Assembly: GCA_023442635.1 (NCBI GenBank)
Contig: JAEZYR010000074.1
Span: 1-7,126 of the forward strand
Origin: Bacillota bacterium
Lineage (GTDB): Bacteria; Bacillota; Clostridia; Saccharofermentanales; Fastidiosipilaceae
Direction of reading: 5' to 3'
Length of the DNA: 7,126 bases
This document shows positions 1-5,237 of this stretch, piece after piece. The notes under the pieces were generated by a model, which saw only the letters and a list, made by a program, of their open reading frames with translations, had not been told where the DNA came from and did no database searches. Position 1 is the stretch's first letter. Every line of letters begins with the position of its first letter. The translations under genes were made by a program, and so were the position numbers.

Positions 1-736
1 GGCTGATCCAGAACCAGACCTATTATTGCTCGACAAATTAGCCTGCATAGCCTCTTTGATGTCGATTATCCCTGTTATTATTTGGACCAAAGCCGATCTG
101 GCTCCCGAAAAAACACAGGAGTTGCAATCTGTCTATAGGGCGACAGGCTGGCAACAGTTGATATCTCAACAAGAACAGCTTCCCGTTTCTTGTATGCGCC
201 AAATGATGCAGGGCAAGATCGCTTGTTTGGCTGGTCCCTCAGGCGTAGGAAAGTCCACCTTGACCAATGCTCTCCTAGAAGCGGCTTGTATGGAAACAGG
301 TGAGATCAGCGAGAAACTGGGGAGAGGGCGACATACGACCAGGCATGTTGAATTATTCCGGCTGAAGTCGGAAGCGATGTCGCCAGATGAAGGCTTGCTC
401 TCTAGTGAGCAAGAAAACGCAGCGATCAGCTACCTAGCGGATACACCTGGCTTTACATCTCTAGAATTAGAACAATTGGGTATTTATCCAGAAGAACTGA
501 TAAAAGGCTATCCCGATTTATCTGTAGACCAGAGTTGCCGTTTTTTGGATTGTCGCCATCTCAATGAACCTGAATGTGCCGTTCGCGAACGAGCTCAAGA
601 GGATCCTGGACTATTGGAGCGCTATCAGCGCTATCGCCAATTGCGAGAGAGCCTCGAAAATGTGCCTGTTTTTACCCTTCGCCAAATGCGCAAAAGGCTA
701 CCCAAACCGGGTCTACCTGATCATGCTCTCGTCTAG
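1..736 (+). CDS. rsgA: Ribosome small subunit-dependent GTPase RsgA (5' end cut by window edge)
   Basis: RsgA (YjeQ/CpgA) is a circularly permuted GTPase that binds the 30S subunit and acts in late small-subunit maturation. The reading frame is open from base 2, and the residues before the first possible start (TTG at 26) already fit the family, so the gene begins upstream; roughly the first 80-100 residues (OB-fold and start of the G domain) are missing. The G motifs occur in the permuted order: G4 as TKAD at 86-97, then the P-loop GPSGVGKST at 233-259, a G2-like threonine pair in RGRHTTRH, and G3 DTPG at 440-451. The C-terminal zinc knuckle is intact as C-X4-C-X-H-X5-C, starting with the Cys codon at 536. 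T instead of N in G4 is common in this family. It lies 15 nt before rpe and is probably cotranscribed with it; in relatives the kinase gene prkC often lies upstream. Identification is firm. Confidence 0.95.
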   Translation, partial: ADPEPDLLLLDKLACIASLMSIIPVIIWTKADLAPEKTQELQSVYRATGWQQLISQQEQLPVSCMRQMMQGKIACLAGPSGVGKSTLTNALLEAACMETGEISEKLGRGRHTTRHVELFRLKSEAMSPDEGLLSSEQENAAISYLADTPGFTSLELEQLGIYPEELIKGYPDLSVDQSCRFLDCRHLNEPECAVRERAQEDPGLLERYQRYRQLRESLENVPVFTLRQMRKRLPKPGLPDHALV

Positions 737-751
737 AAGGAGGTATCTGAT

Positions 752-1453
752 ATGTCTCAACGTGTGATCCAATTTGCCCCATCCTTGCTTTCGGCTGATT
801 TTGCTAATCTCCAGGCAGAACTTCAGCGCGTTGCTTCAGCTGATCGCCTTCATTTAGATGTCATGGACGGCTCTTTTGTCCCGAACTTAAGCTTTGGCAT
901 ACCTGTGATCAAGGCCTTGCGCCCACATTCGAGCTTGCCCTTCGATGTCCATCTGATGATTGAGCATCCCGAGAGACACTTAGAGGCTTTTCGAGAGGCA
1001 GGGGCAGATTGGATTACTGTCCATATCGAAACCTGTCCACATATTCATAGAACCATTCAGACTATTCGCTCACTGGGCGCGCATCCAGGCGTTAGCCTCA
1101 ATCCAGGTACTTCACTCCAAGCTATCGAGGCTATTTTGCCTGATGTAGACCAAGTCCTATTGATGTCTGTTAATCCAGGATTCGGGGGGCAGGCCTTTAT
1201 TGATCGAAGCTTGGATCGCCTCCAAAGCTTACGTCAGATGATTGATCAGCTAGGTCTAGAGACTTTGATCGAAGTTGACGGAGGCATCAATTTACAAACA
1301 CTGCCCCAAGTTATTAGAGCAGGCGCCGATGTTTTAGTTGCAGGCTCAGCTATTTTTGGTCAGAAGGATGTAAGGGATGCCCTTAACAAGCTTCGCGCAC
1401 TGAGCCAAGAGCTTTTGCAGCAAGGAGAAGAGGAGGGGGCAAGCCTCCAATGA
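752..1453 (+). CDS. rpe: Ribulose-phosphate 3-epimerase
   Basis: This cytoplasmic TIM-barrel enzyme interconverts D-ribulose 5-phosphate and D-xylulose 5-phosphate in the pentose phosphate pathway. The 233 residues carry the family signatures in order: APSLLSADF at residues 9-17, HLDVMDG at 34-40 (metal ligand His34 and catalytic Asp36), DVHLM with His67, the phosphate-loop VNPGFGGQ around 140-147, and EVDGGIN with the second catalytic Asp176, followed by VAGSAIFG near the C-terminus. Length is slightly above the usual 215-225 because of a short polar tail. The ATG at 752 has a near-perfect ribosome binding site, AGAAGGAGGT at 735-744, which overlaps the rsgA stop codon. The stop overlaps the thiN start (ATGA at 1450-1453), so rpe and thiN are probably translationally coupled. 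The rsgA-rpe-thiN order is conserved in Bacillota. Confidence 0.97.
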   Translation: MSQRVIQFAPSLLSADFANLQAELQRVASADRLHLDVMDGSFVPNLSFGIPVIKALRPHSSLPFDVHLMIEHPERHLEAFREAGADWITVHIETCPHIHRTIQTIRSLGAHPGVSLNPGTSLQAIEAILPDVDQVLLMSVNPGFGGQAFIDRSLDRLQSLRQMIDQLGLETLIEVDGGINLQTLPQVIRAGADVLVAGSAIFGQKDVRDALNKLRALSQELLQQGEEEGASLQ

Positions 1454-2175
1454 GAGCCCTGCTTATACTGGGTGGTTTATCAGAAAAAGTATTTTTAAGT
1501 ATCCAACAACGCCTAAAAAAGGAAAGTTTTGATTGGCTAGGTGCTGTGGATCAAGGCATCTATTGGGCGCAAAAACTGGGCTACACCCTCGACTTGGCTC
1601 TAGGAGATCTGGATAGTCTCCATCCTCTGGATCGTGCCGAAGTGCTGGCACATCAGGTGAACATAGAGCGCTATCCCGCAGCCAAAGACGATAGCGACGG
1701 AGCTTTGCTCCTCGAAGGAGCGCTTAGAGCCGGAGCGACAGAACTCCTCATCTTATGTGCTATGGGTCTGAATCGTCCTGACCATTTTTTATCTCTAACT
1801 CAGCTATTGGCCAAAAAGCAAGTAGATATGGCTTCTCAAGGACGGAATTTGCGTATCGAGTTATATGATGGGCAAAGCCAAGTCCACTATTTGCTAGGAC
1901 CCTGTCAATTTGATGCGCAACATAAGGTGCAGGATCCAGAGCATCCTGAGCAAGCTGTTGTTTCTATTATTCCATGGTCAGAAGAGCTTCAAGGCTTAGA
2001 TTATCAAGGTTTAGCTTGGCCTCTTGAGCAGGCGTGTGTAAGTCGAGGGACAAGCAAAACCCTTTCCAATTACCCTCTTCAAGCTAATGGACATTTTCGG
2101 GTTCAACTTGCAGCTGGCCAGGCCTTGCTTTGCCTCTGCTATGAAAAAACACCTGAGCGAATCATTTTCGAGTGA
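1450..2175 (+). CDS. thiN: Thiamine pyrophosphokinase
   Basis: ThiN transfers pyrophosphate from ATP to thiamine to make the cofactor thiamine diphosphate. The 241-residue protein has the N-terminal catalytic domain with GDLDS (52-56; usual form GDFDS), KDDSD (79-83; usual form KDxTD) and a RPDH motif (109-112; usual form RLDH). The C-terminal half, with VSIIPW, the GLAWPLE turn and SNYPL, fits the thiamine-binding beta domain of this family. The key acidic residues and the His are kept, although the flanking residues deviate from the consensus. The start ATG overlaps the rpe stop; AGGAGG lies at 1431-1436, 13 nt before the ATG, longer than ideal, so coupling to rpe translation is likely. It is the last gene of the rsgA-rpe-thiN operon. 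No thiamine riboswitch was seen in front, as expected for an operon-internal gene. Confidence 0.92.
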   Translation: MRALLILGGLSEKVFLSIQQRLKKESFDWLGAVDQGIYWAQKLGYTLDLALGDLDSLHPLDRAEVLAHQVNIERYPAAKDDSDGALLLEGALRAGATELLILCAMGLNRPDHFLSLTQLLAKKQVDMASQGRNLRIELYDGQSQVHYLLGPCQFDAQHKVQDPEHPEQAVVSIIPWSEELQGLDYQGLAWPLEQACVSRGTSKTLSNYPLQANGHFRVQLAAGQALLCLCYEKTPERIIFE

Positions 2176-2279
2176 ATCATGCATGCCAACAAGCTGTAGA
2201 TTTTTTCATTTTCAGCTAGCATGTCAGGCGAAGATTGAAGATGTGGGAATAGAATCCCTTCAAAAGGTAAATCGAAAAA

Positions 2280-2317
2280 CCAGCTGAGAAGCAGATCCAA
2301 AGACAGTTCTCAGCTGG
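2280..2317 (-). terminator. Rho-independent terminator of the XRE gene
   Basis: CCAGCTGAGAA (2280-2290) and TTCTCAGCTGG (2307-2317) form a perfect 11-bp stem with a 16-nt loop. Read on the - strand, the stem is followed directly by five T (complement of AAAAA at 2275-2279), as expected for an intrinsic terminator 45 nt past the stop of the - strand regulator gene. On the + strand no T-run follows, so its use as the terminator for thiN is possible but less supported. No better + strand terminator is visible after thiN. Confidence 0.75.
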
Positions 2318-2361
2318 CCTAACAACATTTGGCTCGAAGCCTAAGGAAGATCCTCGTTAAA

Positions 2362-2646
2362 TTAGATTAAGTTATCTCGCGTGCCTCGATGACGTCCGCC
2401 AACAGTAGTTGAGCGACAAGGTCCAGAATTCAAAACACCTTCCATATCTAAGAGCTCTTCCAAACTGCAGTCTAGAATAGCCGCAATAAAGCAAAGGACT
2501 CGAGGGTCAGGAGAACCTTTGCCCTGCTCCCAACTGGTAATGGCCTGCTGGGAAACCCCAACAATTCGAGCTATCTCGGATTGAGAAATATGTCGACTGG
2601 TTCGGATACGTCTGAGCGCTCGGGCAAAGTGCGTCGTATCAGCCAT
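2362..2646 (-). CDS. Small XRE-family helix-turn-helix transcriptional regulator
   Basis: This 94-residue protein is a Cro/C1-type (HTH_3) DNA-binding regulator. The five-helix domain spans about residues 7-67 and includes the typical LRRIRTSRHISQSEIA and VSQQAITSWEQGKGSPD stretches: recognition helix, then the conserved W-E-x-G and P-D turn. The last ~27 residues, with GPCRSTTVGGRHRGTR, are polar, Arg/Gly-rich and not recognised; no ligand or dimerisation domain can be seen. The reading frame continues 17 codons further upstream, but GGAGG (complement of 2653-2657) sits 6 nt before the ATG at 2646, so that start is preferred. The gene converges on thiN and diverges from the GntR gene, and it is followed by a strong terminator, so it is a single-gene unit. 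Its targets are unknown; self-regulation is the usual guess for such proteins. Confidence 0.88.
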   Translation of the reverse strand: MADTTHFARALRRIRTSRHISQSEIARIVGVSQQAITSWEQGKGSPDPRVLCFIAAILDCSLEELLDMEGVLNSGPCRSTTVGGRHRGTRDNLI

Positions 2647-2652
2647 AATCAT

Positions 2653-2657
2653 CCTCC
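2653..2657 (-). promoter_or_regulatory. Ribosome binding site fixing the XRE start
   Basis: GGAGG on the - strand lies 6 nt upstream of the ATG at 2646-2644. It directly abuts the alternative ATG two codons earlier and lies downstream of the farthest upstream ATG at 2697. This favours the 94-residue product over the 111-residue one. Confidence 0.75.
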
Positions 2658-2731
2658 AAAATGAAATCAAACTTGCTATTGATGTTTTCTCTTGCATGCG
2701 TACGACACAAAAGAATCCCCAACAGCGATGC

Positions 2732-2760
2732 CGTGCTTGCTAAATTGTGCACACGTGCTT
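2732..2760. repeat. Direct repeat and overlapping palindromes, possible operator
   Basis: CGTGCTT occurs at 2732-2738 and again at 2754-2760, spaced 22 bp (about two helical turns). Between and overlapping the second copy are two perfect palindromes, TGTGCACA at 2746-2753 and CACGTG at 2752-2757. The cluster lies upstream of the XRE gene on its strand and overlaps a promoter-like -35 on the other strand. Such a layout would suit binding of a dimeric regulator such as the XRE protein, but this is inference from position and symmetry only. Confidence 0.3.
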
Positions 2761-2779
2761 TTAATCGCTATACTATAAT
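2745..2779 (+). promoter_or_regulatory. Possible + strand sigma-70-type promoter
   Basis: TTGTGC (2745-2750) is followed after 18 nt by TATACT (2769-2774), and a perfect TATAAT overlaps at 2774-2779 but lacks a -35 at the right distance. The -35 matches the consensus at only three of six positions. On the opposite strand TATAGT (2777-2772) could serve as a -10 for the XRE gene, with a poor -35. If the + strand promoter is real, it would give the GntR transcript a leader of about 400 nt. Confidence 0.28.
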
Positions 2780-2845
2780 CTAAAAAAGCTCTTTTGAATA
2801 GTTATTTTTGTCAAGAAATAATATTATTTTGTGAATGCTTATAGG

Positions 2846-2995
2846 GAATTCAGAAGTAATGAAGACTTGAAAAAAGATGGCTTTAACGCTTCAAACAGAT
2901 CTGAGAGCAAGAGGGTATCATGCTATCTAGGGTAGGTCTGAATTCAAGTTTCTTGCCTATTCTAAGCCTTCTAGGAGTAGAGAAGATTTGAACAG
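2846..2995 (+). other. Inverted repeats with alternative pairing, possible structured leader RNA
   Basis: GAATTCAGA (2846-2854) and TCTGAATTC (2937-2945) are a perfect 9-bp inverted repeat 82 nt apart. The right arm also takes part in a second hairpin: CTG (2938-2940) and TTCAA (2943-2947) can pair with TTGAA (2988-2992) and CAG (2993-2995). That hairpin has further inner pairs TTCT/AGAA (2950-2953 with 2981-2984) and CTATTCT/GGAGTAG (2957-2963 with 2974-2980, using G-U pairs) around a 10-nt loop. The two folds exclude each other. No T-run follows, and no known RNA family was recognised. Repeats of this size can arise by chance in AT-rich DNA. Confidence 0.25.
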
Positions 2996-3141
2996 AAGGG
3001 CTTTCTCTATACAATAAACAACTTGAAACATGATGCCCGCAGCTTTCAACTCACATCTTACGATGCAATGTTAAGAGATCCTATTCAAAATTACCCGACC
3101 CATTCACTCAAAATAAAATTCACAAATCCCTTGCATGAACA

Positions 3142-3150
3142 TGATATTAT
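3142..3150 (+). promoter_or_regulatory. Extended -10 promoter element before the GntR gene
   Basis: TGATATTAT fits the extended -10 pattern TGnTATAAT with one mismatch. The implied transcription start is near 3157, giving a leader of about 35 nt before the ATG at 3193. No good -35 hexamer is seen 17 nt upstream, which is tolerable for extended -10 promoters. This is the best-placed promoter candidate for the regulator-desulfurase-thiI genes. Confidence 0.4.
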
Positions 3151-3167
3151 TACATCTAGAAGATATA
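3151..3167. promoter_or_regulatory. Near-palindrome at the predicted transcription start, candidate GntR operator
   Basis: TACATCTAGAAGATATA has arms TA-C-ATCT and AGAT-A-TA around AGA, with six of seven positions paired. It begins immediately after the -10 element and covers the predicted transcription start, a common place for a repressor site. GntR/HutC proteins usually bind short AT-rich palindromes of this size and often regulate their own gene. Assignment to this particular protein is inference. Confidence 0.35.
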
Positions 3168-3192
3168 CAAACAGCTAGAAAGGAAGACAGGT

Positions 3193-3960
3193 ATGTCGAA
3201 CCGCAGCAATTGGATTGATAAGCACAGCCGTGTGCCCCTTTATGTGCAAGCTAAATCTCTTATCAAAGACAGAATTGATTCTGGCTTGTATCAGCCAGGC
3301 GCCCAAATACCGACTGAAACTGCTCTGTGCAGTGAGTTAGGTCTATCACGGCCAACGGTTCGACAAGCGATAGCTGAGTTGGTGCAGGAAGGCTTACTAC
3401 AGATTGAACGGGGACGAGGAACCTTTGTTCGCCAAGAAGCAGAAAGGCAAATTTTGCTCGGGGTCAACGCCTTTCGTTTTAGCCTTTTATCTAGCCACAG
3501 CCTCGATGGTAAACACTTTATTGATTATCACAGCCCCGAGTCTATACCTGATGAATATGCAGCTGTTTTTGCCGAGAATCACAGTGGGAACGAGCGCGGT
3601 TTTTTCCAGATTGATTGGGTAGAGGGTCCAACCCACTCGCCACAGGCACTTTGCCGTTCCTACATCCCGCGTGCGATGTTTCCGTCCTTATTGGAAGATA
3701 TTCAGCGCCGTAAAAGAATGGTTGAAATCACGGCCAACCGCTATGCGCTTTTGCCCCAACAGGCTAACTGGCGTCTATATCAACGGCTGAGTGAAGATCA
3801 CGAATCACAGCTTTTGCATATCGGACGTAGTGAAGCTTTATTTGTTCAGGAGGCCGTTTTTAGCTCGCGTTCAGCTCATATTACCGAAATGTCTATTGCC
3901 CTGATCCCAGCTGAAAAGACAGTTTTACAATTCGACAGTCAAGTCTTTAGAGGTCAGTAG
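3193..3960 (+). CDS. GntR-family (HutC/UTRA type) transcriptional regulator
   Basis: This is a 255-residue DNA-binding regulator. Residues 14-81 form the GntR winged helix: VPLYVQ, then QPGAQIPTE, the recognition helix LSRPTVRQAIAEL, and the wing ERGRGTFV. The remainder, from about residue 90 to 250, fits a UTRA ligand-binding domain, most clearly the late strand pattern LFVQEAVFSSRSAHITEMSI. UTRA domains usually bind a small metabolite that releases the protein from DNA; the ligand cannot be told from sequence. The start ATG is preceded by AAAGGAAG about 8 nt upstream. The stop lies only 3 nt before the cysteine desulfurase, so the two are almost certainly cotranscribed and the regulator probably controls this operon, including itself. 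Regulation of a desulfurase by a GntR protein differs from the well-known IscR/Rrf2-type control. Family assignment is firm; target and signal are inferred. Confidence 0.92.
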   Translation: MSNRSNWIDKHSRVPLYVQAKSLIKDRIDSGLYQPGAQIPTETALCSELGLSRPTVRQAIAELVQEGLLQIERGRGTFVRQEAERQILLGVNAFRFSLLSSHSLDGKHFIDYHSPESIPDEYAAVFAENHSGNERGFFQIDWVEGPTHSPQALCRSYIPRAMFPSLLEDIQRRKRMVEITANRYALLPQQANWRLYQRLSEDHESQLLHIGRSEALFVQEAVFSSRSAHITEMSIALIPAEKTVLQFDSQVFRGQ

Positions 3961-3963
3961 ATC

Positions 3964-5109
3964 ATGTCATATTTTGATCATGCAGCTACGACTAAACCTT
4001 GGCCTGAACTTTTGACATTAGCTATAGAAACTGCTGAGGACAATTGGCAAAACCCAGCCTCCCTTCATTTGCAAGGGCAGCATCAGCTGCAACGCTTGGA
4101 GCGGAGTCGTAAGCGCTTAGCAAGCTTATTGACCTGTCGACCTGATGAATTGATTTTTACAAGTAGCGCCACAGAAGCCTCAAATCAGGCCATCTTTTCA
4201 GTGCTTCAGCAGCGTCATCCTAGCGGCTCTTTTGTGCTATGTGGTGCTGGCGATCATGATGCCACTAGAGTGGCCTTGCACAGCTGGGCTGAGCGTTGTG
4301 GCTTTGAGTACAAAGAATTACCTCTCTGTGCCAATGGTCAATATGATTTAGAAGCGCTAGCTGACATCCTGAACAGCAACTGTATTTTTTGCAGCAGTCT
4401 GGCTGTTAATAATGAAACGGGTGCTATTAACGATTTGTCTGCTATTCGCTCTCTGCTATTCCAAAAGGCACCCAAGGCACTCTGGCATGTGGATGCTGTT
4501 CAACTTTGGTGCAAGGGGCGAGAAGTCTTAAATCTCGAGCAATTAGGGGCGGACTACGTTTCGCTTTCTGGCCACAAAATCCATGGCCCTCGAGGTGTTG
4601 GGTTGCTCTACGTTAGGCGTGGCCGCCCGATTAGGCCGTTGATTTTGGGTGGGGGACAGCAATTGGGGCTTCGCTCTGGTACCGAAAACCCACTGGCTGC
4701 AGAGCAGCTGGCGCTAGCCGCGGAATTATCATCCTCTAAGCTAGCTGAAGATTATGCCTACTGTGAGGCACTGCGCGAGCAGTTCTTGGAAGCCGTAGCG
4801 GATTTGGATCCTGTTTTACCAGGCCCAGGGCGTGAAGGGCAGCCCCGCATCCTAAGCATAGCTTTTCCAGGCCTCAAGGCCGATATGCTCTTGACAGTTC
4901 TTTCACATCAAGGTTTTATGCTATCGAGCAGTTCTGCCTGCCATCGCCAGCGCCAAAGTGCAGTTCTATCTGCCATGAAACTGCCGCCAGAGCTCTTGAG
5001 CTCGACGATTCGGGTAAGCTTTGATCCTTCGAATCAGCCCGAGGAAGTTGAGGCACTTAGCCAGGCCATTCACGATGCGGCAGCAAAGTTTCGGCTGCCC
5101 ATACGATGA
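3964..5109 (+). CDS. Cysteine desulfurase, NifS/IscS type (class V aminotransferase fold)
   Basis: This PLP enzyme converts L-cysteine to L-alanine and holds the sulfur as a persulfide on an active-site Cys for transfer to acceptors. All key features of the 381-residue protein are present: YFDHAATT at the N-terminus, TSSATEASN, His98 stacking on PLP, VNNETGAI, HVDAVQ with Asp177 and Gln180, SGHKIHGPRG with PLP Lys205, GGGQQLGLRSGT, and persulfide Cys326 in SSSSACH. The mobile loop after Cys326 (HRQRQSA before VL) is two residues shorter and more basic than in IscS-type enzymes as I remember them. The ATG follows the GntR stop by 3 nt, with AGAGGT at 3949-3954. The downstream gene is thiI, so the likely main acceptor is ThiI (compare NifZ-ThiI of B. 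subtilis); no IscU-type scaffold gene is visible here, though a role in Fe-S cluster assembly cannot be excluded. Confidence 0.93.
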   Translation: MSYFDHAATTKPWPELLTLAIETAEDNWQNPASLHLQGQHQLQRLERSRKRLASLLTCRPDELIFTSSATEASNQAIFSVLQQRHPSGSFVLCGAGDHDATRVALHSWAERCGFEYKELPLCANGQYDLEALADILNSNCIFCSSLAVNNETGAINDLSAIRSLLFQKAPKALWHVDAVQLWCKGREVLNLEQLGADYVSLSGHKIHGPRGVGLLYVRRGRPIRPLILGGGQQLGLRSGTENPLAAEQLALAAELSSSKLAEDYAYCEALREQFLEAVADLDPVLPGPGREGQPRILSIAFPGLKADMLLTVLSHQGFMLSSSSACHRQRQSAVLSAMKLPPELLSSTIRVSFDPSNQPEEVEALSQAIHDAAAKFRLPIR

Positions 5110-5201
5110 AGCGCTAAGCTATTCAGAGCTAGTTTCAAAGATAGGACGAAGCTCTCAAAAACCGCCACTTTGTGCTAAACCTTTTGGAGGCTGACTCGAG
5201 C

Positions 5202-5237
5202 ATGGCGCAGTGTCTTTGTGTAGTTAAAGGAGTCTAA
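5202..5237 (+). CDS. Possible 11-codon leader peptide upstream of thiI
   Basis: ATG at 5202 opens a frame encoding MAQCLCVVKGV and ending in TAA at 5235-5237, directly against the thiI ATG at 5238 and in the same frame. GGAGG at 5186-5190 lies 11 nt before the ATG, a little far but usable. Two of eleven codons are Cys (TGT), and the thiI ribosome binding site lies inside its last codons. Translation of this peptide would bring ribosomes onto the thiI start. The peptide does not resemble the start of ThiI, so it is not a broken N-terminus. So short a frame can arise by chance, and no attenuator hairpin is clear. Confidence 0.3.
   Translation: MAQCLCVVKGV

Larger units (their letters stand above)
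2647..3192. other. Long intergenic region without a convincing gene
   Basis: This 546-nt stretch separates the - strand XRE gene from the + strand GntR gene. It is more AT-rich than its neighbours and I found no reading frame with recognisable coding character on either strand. It should contain the promoters of both flanking genes. What can be seen in it: a palindrome and direct-repeat cluster near 2732-2760, promoter-like hexamers near 2745-2779, inverted repeats between 2846 and 2995, and an extended -10 element plus a near-palindrome at 3142-3167. No T-box consensus, known riboswitch core, tRNA or insertion-sequence end was recognised. Confidence 0.7.

Noticed and set aside
26..28. TTG at 26 as the start of rsgA
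   Set aside because: The codons before it continue the RsgA alignment up to the window edge and no ribosome binding site precedes it; the true start lies outside the window.
2182..2223. Hairpin after thiN (CATGC and AGCTG pairing with CAGCT and GCATG)
   Set aside because: The two 5-bp stems are split by an unequal internal loop, the T-run is in the loop rather than after the stem, so it does not look like a terminator.
2087..2287. 66-codon + strand frame overlapping the end of thiN
   Set aside because: It lies in another frame of thiN and ends inside the terminator hairpin; no ribosome binding site or recognisable protein features.
2644..2697. Longer XRE product starting at the ATG at 2697
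   Set aside because: No ribosome binding site in front of it, and a clear GGAGG sits ideally before the ATG at 2646.
2925..2942. AGGGTAGGTC resembling a T-box sequence
   Set aside because: It lacks the conserved GGnACCGCG continuation, and no specifier stem or terminator/antiterminator pair is visible, so a T-box is not supported.
5125..5155. AGAGCT/AGCTCT inverted repeat after the desulfurase
   Set aside because: Only 6 bp with a 19-nt loop, built from a near self-complementary hexamer, and no T-run follows on the + strand.
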